DNA from: Pomphorhynchus laevis | Taxonomy: Eukaryota; Acanthocephala; Palaeacanthocephala; Echinorhynchida; Pomphorhynchidae | Assembly (NCBI GenBank): GCA_012934845.2 | Contig: WNNJ02002348.1 | Coordinates: 1-64,000, forward strand | Length of the DNA: 64,000 nucleotides | Direction of reading: 5' to 3' | Part shown: piece after piece, positions 1 to 10,574 of the stretch | How positions within the stretch are numbered: position 1 is the first letter of the stretch | Layout: each line of letters begins with the position of its first letter | Program-made: the position numbers and the translations under genes | The notes under the pieces: model-generated | Told to the model about the DNA's origin: nothing | Database searches by the model: none | The model's input: the letters and a program-made list of their open reading frames with translations, nothing else

Positions 1-69
<69 letters not shown>

Positions 70-96
70 TTATTTATTTATTTATTTATATATATA
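1..96. repeat. TA/TTTA microsatellite
   Basis: About 62 bases of (TA)n run into six TTTA units and a short TA run. A similar TA tract borders the 390-bp repeat family at 57.5-58.6 kb, and the segment that follows here is a copy of that family, so the tract is probably part of the same repeat. Confidence 0.95.
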
Positions 97-262
97 GCAG
101 ACGATGACTGCTGGGTAGTTAGGAACGTCTCTGAGTGATACATTAGACTGATGGAGCTGATAATCGAAGTCCAGTTATTTAGCAGCAAATATGGATTGAA
201 AATCAATCGTAGCCAGCTTTGGCTACTGGACCACTGTTTCATGCGATTTTTCGCAATAACAA
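97..262 (-). repeat. Single diverged copy of the 390-bp repeat family
   Basis: On the minus strand this reads as the first part of the unit that is tandem at 57554-58532. Both start with GCGAAAAATCGC, continue through TGGTCCAG, CTGGCTAC and CAGTCTAATGTATCACTC, and end in CAGCAGTCATCGTC. The copy differs at many scattered positions, so it is an old dispersed member. It is bracketed by TA-rich runs (1-96 and 261-287), as at the tandem locus. Confidence 0.85.
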
Positions 263-287
263 TATATATATATACATACATATATAT

Positions 288-1220
288 CACCCCTCTACAC
301 TCCTCTTCATCTCAAGGTATCTTAACCCTAGTTAAATGCTCCTTAAGGCTCTTCACTCTTATTAAACTACTTGTGTCCTGCCCTTTCTTGTTTAGTTATA
401 TCACTGGTTAAGAACATTAAACGCATCAGCATAGCCAATGTCTACATCCGACCGAGGAAGATTCACAAGAATCGTGACCTCCTGGACCAACTGGTCCAGG
501 TTGTCGCGACCAAGTGGTCGCGACAACTGCTGACCACCTCTCATGACCTACTACGCTGGCGGCTAGAAGAAGACACGTTGCTTAGAAGCAGGTTCCACTT
601 TGATCCTATTATAGTGGCCTTCTTTCAGGCAGCTATCCAACTCTTCCCCAGGATATAAAATGAGAGTTTGACCTAATTTAATTCCTACCTCTCTTCGCAA
701 GCTACCGTGTTCCTTTGGACTACCTATAATAGTCGTATATACAACCCACTCCGACAAAACTCATAGTCCTAGCTAAAATGCTACACCTCCCCAATATCTC
801 TGTTTCCGCCAGACAGGAAAGATAATTAGAGCTCTAGATATGGGTTCCGCTAAGTAAGGATAGGGCGATCATTCCTCGCCTTAACCCTTCCCTGTCTTCC
901 TTTTGGAAAATATTCAAGAAGAAAAAGTTTGTCTGTTGGAAGGAGAGAGCCTTGGGTTGAATCGGTTGTATAGGCCTTGACAAAGTTTTGGAGAAGTCAC
1001 TATCCCTACATAATTATGGAGCCAATCAATCTCCTCAACCAATCCTGTCTTGGGTTACTTCAGGAAGCAGGGACTTATCTGTTACGGATATCTTGATCTC
1101 CTGGGGCCCATTTTCGGGTACCTTCAAATCCGTCGCTCCACGCTCCTCTCGGGTTTGTCAGCTTTTGACAGCCGATAAAAGAGAAGTGACCGTCACAATG
1201 CTGTTAGTCCCACAATCCGG
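288..1220 (+). mobile_element. LINE-A fragment (copy A1), internally deleted
   Basis: The start matches the endonuclease region of the other LINE-A copies (CPALSCLVISLVKN, then NVYIRPRKIHKNRDLLD). It then jumps to the connector before the RT (TTSHDLLRWRLEEDTLLRS, FHFDPI). The segment with the conserved GDFN-type endonuclease block is missing. Several frames are needed. The copy ends near 1220, before the RT palm. At the deletion point sit two near-contiguous perfect palindromes (481-500 and 501-526), unlike any other copy. Confidence 0.85.
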
Positions 1221-1221
1221 G

Positions 1222-1612
1222 CCTAGCCTCTTTAAACTAACCATGTGCTTTCCGGACTATCCTAATTTTATTCTGCAGGAATTTTACTTGCTGTCGTTGC
1301 TTGCTTGCTCACAGGATCCTTTGATGAATATATTTTCATAATTTTATATCTGACTATGTTAAACTGTGCTCCGGGAGCTAATAAGCTTCAGTTTCATAAT
1401 TGTAGATGTTGCCAAAAACCGGAGTTCGATTACAAGTAGAGCAGACTTCCTTATCACTCCTAGACGAGCTGATGGTAGCCTGCAGCACTAATCAGTAGGG
1501 TGAACTACCATCAGTCGTTTCGGCTGCCTTCTGATATATAAAATAGGCATTTCCGATCATTTGCTAACATTGTAGCATTGACCTAGCCTCTTTAAACTAA
1601 CCATGTGCTTTC
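1222..1612 (+). repeat. 31-bp direct repeat, copies exactly 360 bp apart
   Basis: Bases 1222-1252 and 1582-1612 are the same (begins CCTAGCCTCTTTAAAC). The first copy abuts the broken end of LINE-A1. The DNA between shows no recognisable coding sequence. Confidence 0.85.
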
Positions 1613-1642
1613 TAACACAGCAAAGGTCTCATGACTTTTTCT

Positions 1643-1780
1643 GTGTTTTTAGTCAGGAACGTTGAAGTTGTTTGAAGGGTGGAAACGACGATATATATAA
1701 AATATAATTTGTTGTTACAAATTATATATATCGTCGCTTCCACACTTCAAACAACTTCTACGTTCCTGACTAAAAAACAC
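1643..1780. repeat. Foldback (long inverted repeat)
   Basis: Two arms of about 65 bp pair with few mismatches around a loop near 1710. The outer part reads GTGTTTTTAGTCAGGAACG on the left and its complement on the right, and the inner part is ATATA-rich. It has the form of a foldback or hairpin MITE. No transposase is visible. Confidence 0.85.
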
Positions 1781-2019
1781 ATCAAAGGTCATACAGATAA
1801 ATTTGTAAAATTGCTTAAATGTGATCGGATTTGGCGTTTGAAATACGGAATTGAGGACGATTGGCGTAATGAATGGTTAGATGATTCCACGAGAGATGAG
1901 CAGCCACAACGAAGGAGCGGAAACCAAAAGAGGTAGGGTAGTTTGGGGCATGTAAAAGAAGGGATTTACGGGAACGCAAAGGACAGTAATCAGAACGAGA
2001 ATTGTCGAGAAAAGAAATG
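1781..2019. other. Spacer with an unassigned short reading frame
   Basis: A frame open to 1936 (+) gives a charged peptide (FVKLLKCDRIWRLKYG near its middle). I do not recognise it. It begins inside the preceding foldback, so it is probably not a real gene. No other signal is seen. Confidence 0.3.
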
Positions 2020-3270
2020 TTGATAAATTAAGGTGTATTAAAAGTTACAATGCGAAAAACGATGAGAATAAGACGAATTTGAACACGAGAATAAATGGTA
2101 GGTAAATTAAGATAAGCAAGATGGTGGGATGTATGGTCAAAACGACAAAGACGGAGGAGAATTCGGACGGCTGCGTTTACGATGCGTTGTAGGGGAAGAA
2201 AAGTTGATTTAGGTGAGTTGGAAAATAGACTAAGACAGTAATCAAGTCTTGAGAAAAAGCGAGAAGATATGAGAGTCATACAAGAAGGGAAATCGATCAA
2301 TCTACGAATTTGAAGGAGGTTGCGGAGAATCAAGTTAGATGAGCTTAATTTATCTCTAACGAAAATTTTAAGTGAAAGTCGGTGGTCGAAATGGAAGCCT
2401 AAGAAAACGAGATTGTCAACAATAGGAATAATTGTAGAATTTAATGATACGGAGGGAGGTTCTAAGCCGAGGCGTCGAGGAAGGATCCACATTATTTTGG
2501 ATTTATTAGGATTTAAAGTAAGACGAAAAGAAGAAAGATGATTGAAAATTGAGACAATACAGTTCGAAGCAAAAACACTAAGATCATAAATACGATAAGC
2601 AGGTGCATGAGCATAGATTAGAATGTCATCAGCATATTGCATAACGTGGAAGTTAAATGTATGAAAATAGAAGACAAATCATCGAAAAGAGAGAAAAGCA
2701 AAGAGCCTAATACAGAGCCTTGTATAACACCGGACGTGATGGAAGAAGGATGGGAAAAGAGAAGAGTTAGAACAAATGCGAAAATTACAGTTTGATCGAT
2801 TTGAAGATAACCAAGCTACAGTGGGTAAAGAGAAGCTATAATTATGACGAAGACGATGGAAAAGAATCGAGTGATTGGCGATGTCAAAATCAGATGAGAG
2901 ATAAAGAGAAAATATGACACTACATAATTTTTGATCGCGTGAGATGAGTAAGTCGTTATAAACTTTAAGACAGGCAATTTCAGTAGAGTGATTAGAGCGA
3001 ATAGCAGCTTGTACGGGAAGAAACTAGTTGGAGGAAAATAGATATGCATTAACTTGCTTGAGAACAATACGCTCAAGGAGTTTTGAGGGGGCTGGGAGAT
3101 GTGAGGTATGACGGTAAGAAGATGTTAGTGAGGGGTTGATAAATTGCTTTTTGAAGAGAGGACGAATAGTGGTGCATTTCTAGTTGGAAGGAAATGTGCG
3201 GCTATGGATAGACAAGTTGAACAATGTGGTTAGGAAGGGTGAGATATATGAGCAGATATTTTTAAGCAAT
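2020..3270 (-). mobile_element. LINE-B fragment (copy B1), RT domain onward
   Basis: A minus-strand frame at 2028-2642 begins MQYADDILIYAHAPAYRI, which is the RT catalytic YADD block of the CR1/L2-like LINE-B. It runs on through NPNKSKIMWILPR and LVFLGFHFDHRLS (thumb region). Upstream on the minus strand (2650-3270) is a shifted, decayed continuation covering the N-terminal RT blocks, colinear with 6880-7500 of the longer copy B2. The element is truncated at both ends: no ORF1, no endonuclease and no typical 3' UTR hairpin. Confidence 0.9.
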
Positions 3271-3274
3271 ATTT

Positions 3275-3487
3275 CTTTAACCAAAACCAATCATCATTTC
3301 CCCCTACGCCTTGCCACATTCCACTTATCTCCCTCATCTTCAATATACTTGTTTTAATTTCATCAACATTTTAATTTTACATTATATTTTTTATTTTCTT
3401 ACTTGTTTGTTCTTTTTCCTTTACGTAGGTTTGTAAGCGAGCATAGGCGTGCATTTACCACTATAAATAAATGAATAAATAAATCTC
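3275..3487 (+). mobile_element. LINE 3' end (UTR) relic
   Basis: The DNA is pyrimidine-rich and ends in a short version of the 3' UTR motif used by LINE-B. TGTAAGC is followed by a small stem-loop (3437-3452), GCATTTACCA, and an AATAAATGAATAAATAAATC tail. The coding part is lost. It may be a relative of LINE-B rather than LINE-B itself. Confidence 0.6.
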
Positions 3488-3529
3488 GGATATGTTTGCT
3501 CTAATAAAAAAGTAGAGAATATTAGACGA

Positions 3530-4165
3530 AAACACCGTTGTGCTTCGAATATTCGCTTAATACTATGATCAGGGATTTAAATAGATTGTGGTGTGTATTC
3601 AATCGCAACACTACCGTTCTTCACGCGTATAAAATTCTTCGCAACCTCTACAACAAACTAGAGCGTTCAAAAAGAAGAGCATTTGAAGAGAAAATTGCTT
3701 CTGACATTATTAGGTCACCTAAACGTTTTTGGCAGATCTTAAGCATGATCTTATCTTACCTTCCACGATTAATTGTATCCGTTCAGAATCCTGCGATTTA
3801 GTTGATAAGGATCATTTTGTCGAAGCTCTTGCTAACAGTTTTGTGGTACCTTCATCCTCGCAACCAAATTTTGATCAGATACAGTATCCGCCTAACTTTC
3901 AATCAAACTTATCAATATTTCACATCAGTATTTGAAGTTATTTCTTAACTCCATAAGTTAAATATTTCTGGCTCTGCAGAACCAGATGGTAATCTCTATT
4001 TATTTTGCTTGCTTTATCGAACATTATTGCTCCACACCTTATGTCGCTATTTAATAGAAGTTTACATCGCGGGATTATTTTGTTATCAGTTTGAATATTT
4101 TCTTCATTCTTAGTGGACTTGTAAGCGCGCCGTTGGCACACATTTGCCACGCAAAATAAATTTCT
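3530..4165 (+). mobile_element. Decayed CR1-like LINE (LINE-D), internally deleted
   Basis: Frame 3538-3800 contains the linker usual upstream of LINE RTs (KLERSKRRAFEEKIASDI, then RSPKRFWQIL). The next frame carries DKDHFVEALANSF and PNFDQI, and near 3960 a relic of the block ISGSAEPDG opens the RT domain. The sequence then jumps to a LINE-B-like 3' UTR (TGTAAGCGCGCCGTTGGCAC at 4120-4139, tail ending near 4165). The RT core is missing, so the copy is dead and old. Confidence 0.75.
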
Positions 4166-4489
4166 CTATTTTACATTATTCATGAATTCCTAATGATTAG
4201 AAAATGGAAATTGTGCATATTCTAAAGTAGTAGTTTGCACTAACTTGCTCAGAGTTTATGCCCATTAGACCCACCAGAGTTATTTTTATTATCATGTAGA
4301 TGCTCATTGCGAAGCAATTACTTTACTATTTTAACTATTATAGAATTCTTGATGATTCTTAACACGGATTCCGACCTGATTGATCATGCCTACCTAATCT
4401 GACCTTAAAAAAGTTTGATATCTAATATACATACAATCAATCCAGTTCCATATAAATCCAGTTTCAGATCAAATCAGCAAATTTAATAG
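4166..4489. other. AT-rich spacer before LINE-B2
   Basis: No gene or repeat is recognised. The last part could hold the 5' UTR of the LINE-B copy whose ORF1 starts at 4511, but no flanking duplication was found to fix its start. Confidence 0.4.
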
Positions 4490-4510
4490 TGTTAAAACAC
4501 AAGGACGTCG

Positions 4511-5528
4511 ATGGGAGGACGTAAGAAGACATCTACGACCGACACCAACTGTGCTCAACTACAAGTACAGTGCTCGGCACACGACTGCAGCGTCTGGACT
4601 ACAATCAGATGCGACAACGGTAAGTCTAAAGAAGACTTCCTGTGCGGCTTTTGTACCAACAAACTCATACGCGACCTCTCCCATGAGAACATATCAACCT
4701 CCAACGTGTCCATTCAAACCACTCCAGTCGTTTCTGATATCCTTTGTCAACCCACTGATCCTGTCATCACATGCACTTCTAATCCCATGTCTTCACTTCC
4801 CGACACCCCCCGTATCTTCCCTTCTGTTTCGTTTCCCAATAACCTACATCCCTCAATCAAAATCACCTCAACCAACCTCCACAATCCTTCAACTCATAAC
4901 CTTTCCTCACATCACTCACCACTCTATATTATCTAAATCATCTTTGTCTTCCGCTGTTAAACCTACTTCCTTGATATCCTCAACTCCCAGCTCTCCTATC
5001 GTGATCACTCCAACTCACGTTACTCGTCCTCCTTTACGGAAACGCTTTCCTTCTCGCGATCGTTGCGTCATCGTCACTAATATCACTCCTTCCACATTTT
5101 TATCTCCACAAGCACGTTTCGACCACGATGTTTCCGCATTCAGATCAATGCTCTCGTCTCTTGTTCCCGCGGATAAACCATCCTATTTCAACAACATCTC
5201 TCCTGTCGCATTCATCGGCCTAAAAGAATCTTCCCAATCTAATCCTTCCCAACCCCCTCTCCTAAAAATTGTTTTCAAGCATTGCTCTCACGCGTCTTCT
5301 GTCCTCTCCCAACGATTCAAACTCATGTTTTCTTCAGCCAATCGAATTTTCCCGATCGCACACCGTCCGAAATCGCTCAACTCTCATCTGCCCGCATCGA
5401 AAAACGCCGTCGGGAGGAAAAAGGCGAAACATCTCTCTCGATCCGAAACATCGGGAAATTTTCAAGTTGTCCACAACCGCCCAAAAATTCAATGGCGCTC
5501 CATCAATCCTATGTGTCATCTCCACTAG
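4511..5528 (+). pseudogene. LINE-B ORF1 (PHD-like zinc finger protein), frameshifted
   Basis: ATG at 4511 starts MGGRKKTSTTDTNCAQL. Residues 14-50 hold a C-X4-C-X7-C ... C-X2-C pattern (VQCSAHDC, IRCDN, FLCGFC), like the PHD-type finger in ORF1 of CR1-group LINEs. A Ser/Thr/Pro-rich stretch follows. The frame then moves to the one covering 4551-5528, where a more ordered segment appears (RDRCVIVTNITPSTF, then FDHDVSAFRSMLSSLVPADK). ORF1 proteins of this kind bind element RNA in the LINE particle. The role is inferred from position and the cysteine pattern. Confidence 0.7.
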
Positions 5529-5539
5529 CCCCTATCACC

Positions 5540-8347
5540 ACCACACACGGTTTCCGCCTCGGCCTCCTCAACACTAGATCTATTCTCAAAATATCCGATA
5601 TCATCCTCAACCTATTCACAAAGCAATCTATCGATCTCTTTTGACTCACCGAATCCTGGCACTCCGATTCTGACGACCTCTCCATCCGCCGTTTGCTCTC
5701 TGTCGGTTGCTCACTAGTCGAATCCGCTCGCTCCCTCCTCAAATCCTCTTCTAAATTCTCTAATCATAGCGCCATTGTCGCATTCGCCCGTCACCCCGCG
5801 TCTATTCGCAAAATCACTTCTCCTTTCAGTCCTTGCTCTTTTGAATTGCTCAGTTGTCGTTCTTTTAACCTGATCACTCTACATCTCGCCATTGTATACC
5901 GTCATGGTTTATCAGCTCCTACATTTTTATTTTTTACCGAACTCGCTGACCTTCTGTTTCACTATTCTCTGTCCTCAATCCCTTCAATCATTCTTAGCGA
6001 CTTCAACATCCGCCTCGACCGCCCCGATTCTACCGAGTCCATTCAGTTCATCAACATTCTATCCAACGATAACTACAAACCCATTTCCACTGCCCTCACA
6101 CATATCCATGGTGGGGCACTCGACATCATCGCTGTCCCCGATCATTTTGCTGCCTACACCTCACTGTCCATTTTCGATCCTGGTCTATCCGATCACTTTC
6201 TCGTCACCCTTGATCTCACTCACAACCATACCCCCCATCACACACCTACAATCATCCGTCGCCCTTGGAGAAATCTTGACCTCTCCCTTCTCCACTCTGC
6301 CTTACTCAAATCGTCTCTATCCTATCCAACAATAACATATTCCTCTCCTTACGATCTCGCCTTTCTTTTCGACTCTGAACTCACATCCATTCTCGATCTT
6401 CTATTGCCCTTCAAGTCTCACCCACACCGTCGCTTGCACCGTGCCCCATGGTTTGACATCCAGTGCCTACTCTCAAAGCGTCGACTCTGTCATGCTTTTC
6501 GAGTATATCACCGCTCTCTCAGGCGTGATTTCCGCTTGATCACACCGTTTTTCCGTGATGCCTATCTTGCTCATCGGCTGTTTCATTTCCACATACTACG
6601 TACCAAATGCAACTCTTTCTGGCAGCATAAAATCTTCACTTCATTCAACTCTAAGACACTATGGCATACTTTTAACTCAATCCTTGATTATTCGACATTT
6701 CTTTAGACTAATGTATCCTCGTTGCTCTCTCACACCTTGGTCTCCATCCTATCCAACTCGGCCCCACCTAGCGTCATTCTCACGGAACTCTTTCATCTTC
6801 TCCCTGTCTCACCTTCCAAAGTCTCATATGTTCTCATGTCCTTGCCCAGCAAAACCTTACCTACCGATCCCCTGCCTACCCACATACTTAAATTCATATG
6901 CTCATCGATATCCCCTTTTCTCACAAACTTGTTTAACTCGTCCATCCGCAGTCACATCTTCCCTTCACACTGGAAATCCGCAATCGTTCGTCACCTACTA
7001 AAGAAACAATCGCTCGACGCCTCCCTTCCTTCTAGCTATCGCCCCATTTCACTACTCCCTACTCTTTCTGAGCTCTTAGAACGCATCATCTTAATACAGG
7101 TCAACGCTTATCTCTCGTCATCCAATATGTACCCTCCCTTCCAAACCGCTTTTAGCTCTAATCACTCCACAGAAATCGCCTGCATGAAAGTTTACAACGA
7201 CTTACTCATTTCTCGAGACAAGGCTCTATATAGTGTTCTAATCTCCCTCGACCTCTCCTCCGCCTTCGATATTGTCGACCACTCCGTCCTCCATTATTGC
7301 CTTAGTTATGATTACGACTTTTCTTCCTCTTCCGTAGCATGGTTTGCCTTGTATCTATCCGACCGTTCCTTTCGCACCTGTTCTAATTCATCATCCTCCC
7401 CTTCCATCCCTATATTTCGCGGGGTCCTACAAGGTTCAGTCCTAGGTCCTTTGCTTTCCTCTCTTCTGCTTGGCGATCTCTCTGTTTATCAAACCTTTTT
7501 CCTTTAACGTCATGCAATACGCCGATGACATCCTCATCTATGATCCTGCACCCGCCTATCGCATACACGATATCGGCATTTCTGCCTCCAACTGTCTTTC
7601 TTCTATCTACAAACGTCTATCCAATCTCCATCTCGTTCTAAACCCCAACAAGTTTAAAATAATGTGGATCCTCCCCCGTAAGCTAAACATATCTCCTCCC
7701 ACTGTATATTTGCCTCATTGATCATCCCCATAGTCCACAATCTCACTTTCTTAGGCTTTCATTTCGATGATCACCTTTCCCTTAAATCCTTCGTCCGTGA
7801 CAAGGGCCGCTTATCTAACTTAATTATCCGTGACATCCGCTGTATCTGCCCCCTTATCGACTTCCGTTTTTGTATGTATCTTCTTTCATCGCTTATTTTC
7901 CCTAAAATCGATTACTGCCTTAGCCTTTTCGCCAATTCTCCAAAATCCATCATCCTACCCCGACAACGCATAATCAACTCCGCCGTTCGAGTGCTCTTTC
8001 GTCTCAGTCGTTTCGACCACACATCCACATATCTTGCCTAACTCTCCTGGCCCACCATCCACATCCGCATCAAACTTCGCCTTCTTATTACTTTTAGTAT
8101 CATCGCTGTCGGCTCCCCATCGTTCATCAACCTTTCTTTCTTAGACGACACTCGCCCCACCTCGCTATCGCTGTGTTCCCGTCATTCCCTCTTACTCCAC
8201 GTTCCTAATTACGCCAACAACTATGGTCTCCGATCCTTCCTCGTCGCCGCCTCACTCGTCTGGAATCAACTCCCTCTTGACGTCCGCCGCGCTTACTCCT
8301 TTATCACATTCAAACACCTACTCAGTTCACACATTCTCGACACCTGA
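5540..8347 (+). pseudogene. LINE-B ORF2: AP endonuclease plus reverse transcriptase, broken
   Basis: The N-terminal APE-type endonuclease runs from FRLGLLNTRSILK (near 5550), through LTESWHSDSD (5645, after an in-frame TGA), SDFNIRLDRPDS (near 5997) and HGGALDIIAVPDH, to LSDHFLVTLDL near 6188. Linker and RT follow. SYRPISLLPTLSELLER is near 7035, LDLSSAFDIVDHSVLHYCL near 7250, GVLQGSVLGPLL near 7420 (the usual PQGS reads LQGS), and QYADDILIY near 7515 after a frame change. The thumb runs to about 8040. The FDIVDHS and QGSVLGPLL style places it near CR1/L2. No RNase H domain is seen. Confidence 0.88.
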
Positions 8348-8439
8348 TTCACAGTCTTGTTTTGTTGTGGTCATGTAAGCGTGCACTGGCACGCATTTGC
8401 TACGTAAAAATAAATCCTATTTTAATCTAATGAAGACTC

Positions 8440-8930
8440 GTGAATATCGGTAGTCGCTCTTTGTTTAGGTTTTACGGTTGACATAACATTTCTTGACTTA
8501 TCTAATGCCTTTAACAGAGTTCCGTACGTTCATCAGGATTCACTATTACGTCATTACAGTGTTCCTGATGAAATTACCTGATTAAAACTTTCCTCGAGGA
8601 GCGATCATTCGTTGTGCGATTAGATAAAGTTTTGTCGACTGATCGATGTATTAATTCGGATGTTTCTATAAACACGGTCCTGGGACCACTTCTCTTCATC
8701 ATCTTTTGAATGACCTACTCCTAAAGTTAAGGTGCCCTCTCCTCATATTAGATGCTGATGTTAAAATGTAATCTTCGATGGAAATCCAGTCAGATGAAGA
8801 ATTTTTTCAACGTGACTTTTACTGTATCGATAATTGGAGTAGAAGCACAGGCATGATACTTAATGCGACAAAGTGTGTTTTAATGATATTGGGTAAAGAT
8901 AAAATTCATGTTGTCTAGAAAATAAATGAA
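8440..8930 (+). mobile_element. Strongly decayed LINE reverse transcriptase
   Basis: Near 8475 a frame reads VDITFLDLSNAFNRVPY, the RT block A of LINEs, followed by LLRHYSVPDEIT. The region that should hold the QGS...LGP block reads TRSWDHFSS in a shifted frame. Many stops interrupt the rest. It sits directly after LINE-B2 but is not its continuation and is clearly older. Confidence 0.6.
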
Positions 8931-9201
8931 CATTCAATCAAGCGCTTTTCAAAGCATTATGACCTGGAAGTGATAATTCATGAATCTTTAAAGACATCAA
9001 TCATGCACGGTTAAAAGGGATATTTGCAAAATTGTCGGCTATAATTTTCGCCAAATTTTGTTGTGCCTTAGTGAGTCAACATATTTAGTGCGGTGTGCAG
9101 GAAACCTTTATAACAACCCTGTTTACTGGGTACACTTATCCACGAGCAAGTGCTTATTTCTTGTGTTCAAGATAATATTATTTCAAGATTAAGATGCTTG
9201 A
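8931..9201. other. Spacer
   Basis: No coding, RNA or repeat signal was recognised. Part may be an unrecognisable end of the decayed LINE before it. Confidence 0.3.
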
Positions 9202-9365
9202 AAGTCTTGTCAGTGAGATATCGCAATCTTTTTCTTGATTTGGTTGCATATGGAGACATTTGGCTGCATGGAGACCTTCTTGGAAGTCTTGTCAGTGAGA
9301 TATCGCAATCTTTTTCTTGATTTGGTTGCATATGGAGACATTTGGCTGCATAGAGACCTGCTTGG
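9202..9365 (+). repeat. 82-bp tandem duplication
   Basis: Bases 9202-9283 are repeated at 9284-9365 with very few changes (both start AAGTCTTGTCAGTGAG). Within and after each unit, shorter words recur (TTTGGNTGCAT, then GGAGAC or AGAGAC), so the locus looks like a minisatellite at an early stage. A reading frame is open across it on both strands, as expected of a short repeat free of stops. No protein is claimed. Confidence 0.85.
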
Positions 9366-9772
9366 GATCATCTGGATGCATAGAAACATTTGGTTGCATC
9401 GAGAAGCCGGATTTGTGAAGTACATAACAATGCTTATCAGCATAAATTAAATCTAGTTATACAAATACATGCTTAGAGCAATGGGATTAGTGATTTACTA
9501 ACACCATAAATCTTTGGCATAAAGCAACACATTCACATTTAAAAATGCTCGTAAAAGATAAAATTACATCATAACTGTAGATAACTTTGATGAATGCGTG
9601 CCGATAAAATAGTCAGTTGTATAATCAACAGTATATTATGACTTTAGTTTTTTGGCTACGAATTTTAATATTATATTTTGAATTACGAGATTAGAGGGCC
9701 TATTGTTATCTTAATATATATCATGGCTCTATAGGGTATTCACTAATTTTAATTTAACGTGGTTCAAAATGT
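9366..9772. other. AT-rich intergenic DNA, probable 3' UTR of the next gene
   Basis: Nothing is recognised apart from the last part. There the minus strand just below the stop codon at 9773 is AT-rich with an ATTAAA-like variant near 9750, a possible poly(A) signal for the gene at 9773-10321. Confidence 0.35.
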
Positions 9773-10321
9773 TTAAATATTCGATAACAACTTATCTATT
9801 TCCATTATAAGGCCACGCAACGCATCTTTATAGATGCCTATCTGCTGTAGCTGCTCTTTACATACTTCTTCGAGTATTTCCTTTTCACGCTGTAGAGCAG
9901 TTATCCGTGTGATGTCATTTTTACATTTCTCACCGTCATTAGTATCTGCAAAGTTAATAGCATTATCGTCCGCAACAGATTGTTCAGCTTGAATCTTATT
10001 TATTGTTAAAATCATATCGTCAGCTTTAGCATTTAATATTGACACATAGTCTTTCTGTTTTTGCATATTATCACTGAACAAATTTGGAGATCGTCGTCCA
10101 AGTTGGTTTTGACCGCAAAATATTCGCACATGACTGATCAGATCAGATAATTTAGAACTGCAATGATTTAATGAGTATTGTAAACGATTCACCAGTTCAA
10201 GTTTATTTAGATCATCAATCGGTGTAGAATATGGTGGTAAGGTGTTTAAGGAAATTCTTCGATTCATGTTTAAATTTGGGTTTACAGATTGGTTAAAAGC
10301 AGGATTAGAATTTGGATCCAT
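9773..10321 (-). CDS. Small helical protein, possible Mediator subunit 30
   Basis: This is a 182-residue single-exon frame with an ATG start (MDPNSNPAFNQSVN). It has a disordered Asn/Pro-rich head (1-35), a helix at about 38-70 (LELVNRLQYSLNHCSSKLSD), a second helix at about 85-115, and a C-terminal coiled coil at 140-182 ending ALRGLIMEIDKLLSNI. The last part resembles the end of animal MED30 (LR-x-IIWEIN-x-ML), the arrangement of three helices fits, and the usual MED30 length (about 178) is close. MED30 is a metazoan Mediator subunit linking activators to RNA polymerase II. The match is weak over the first 120 residues, so another small coiled-coil subunit is possible. It differs from the LINEs around it in having an intact frame. 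Confidence 0.5.
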   Translation of the reverse strand: MDPNSNPAFNQSVNPNLNMNRRISLNTLPPYSTPIDDLNKLELVNRLQYSLNHCSSKLSDLISHVRIFCGQNQLGRRSPNLFSDNMQKQKDYVSILNAKADDMILTINKIQAEQSVADDNAINFADTNDGEKCKNDITRITALQREKEILEEVCKEQLQQIGIYKDALRGLIMEIDKLLSNI

Positions 10322-10574
10322 AATGATAATTTTGCAGTCGTTTTAATGATCTTAAAAATTAGTATTAACTTTATCAATACATCAAAGTACTAAATACGAG
10401 ATAACCGAAAAATAGATACCGAAAAATAGCCACACACGGTAGTATCATAGTAATTTCACTCGTAGTTTTATGAATCGACTTTAAAAAAATTGAAATACTT
10501 TGATGCTATTGTTTTGAAAGCCTTAAATAGTATGCTTGAAAATTGCTTTGAAGGTGGCAGTCGCCATAAAAATA
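10322..10574. other. Upstream region of the 9773-10321 gene
   Basis: This AT-rich DNA should hold the promoter of the minus-strand gene. No clear TATA box or initiator could be told from background. It ends at a LINE-A fragment about 250 bp from the ATG. Confidence 0.3.

Larger units (their letters stand above)
4490..8425 (+). mobile_element. LINE-B copy B2, near full length (CR1/L2-like)
   Basis: This is the longest LINE-B copy. It has ORF1 with a cysteine-rich head, then ORF2 with AP endonuclease and RT, then a 3' UTR with the conserved stem-loop GCGTGCACTGGCACGC (8379-8394) and an AAAATAAATC end. The coding strand is strikingly C/T-rich, as in every LINE-B copy. Several frame changes and stops make it non-functional. 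The 5' limit is approximate. Confidence 0.9.

Noticed and set aside
1410-1440. tRNA-like GGAGTTCGATTAC word
   Set aside because: No acceptor stem, anticodon arm or second promoter box could be matched around it.
5334-5742. Minus-strand frames inside LINE-B2
   Set aside because: They lie opposite LINE-B ORF1/ORF2 and have no recognisable motif; shadows of the coding strand.
9210-9450. Open frames on both strands across the 82-bp tandem repeat
   Set aside because: A stop-free repeat unit explains both; the peptides are repetitive and unlike known proteins.
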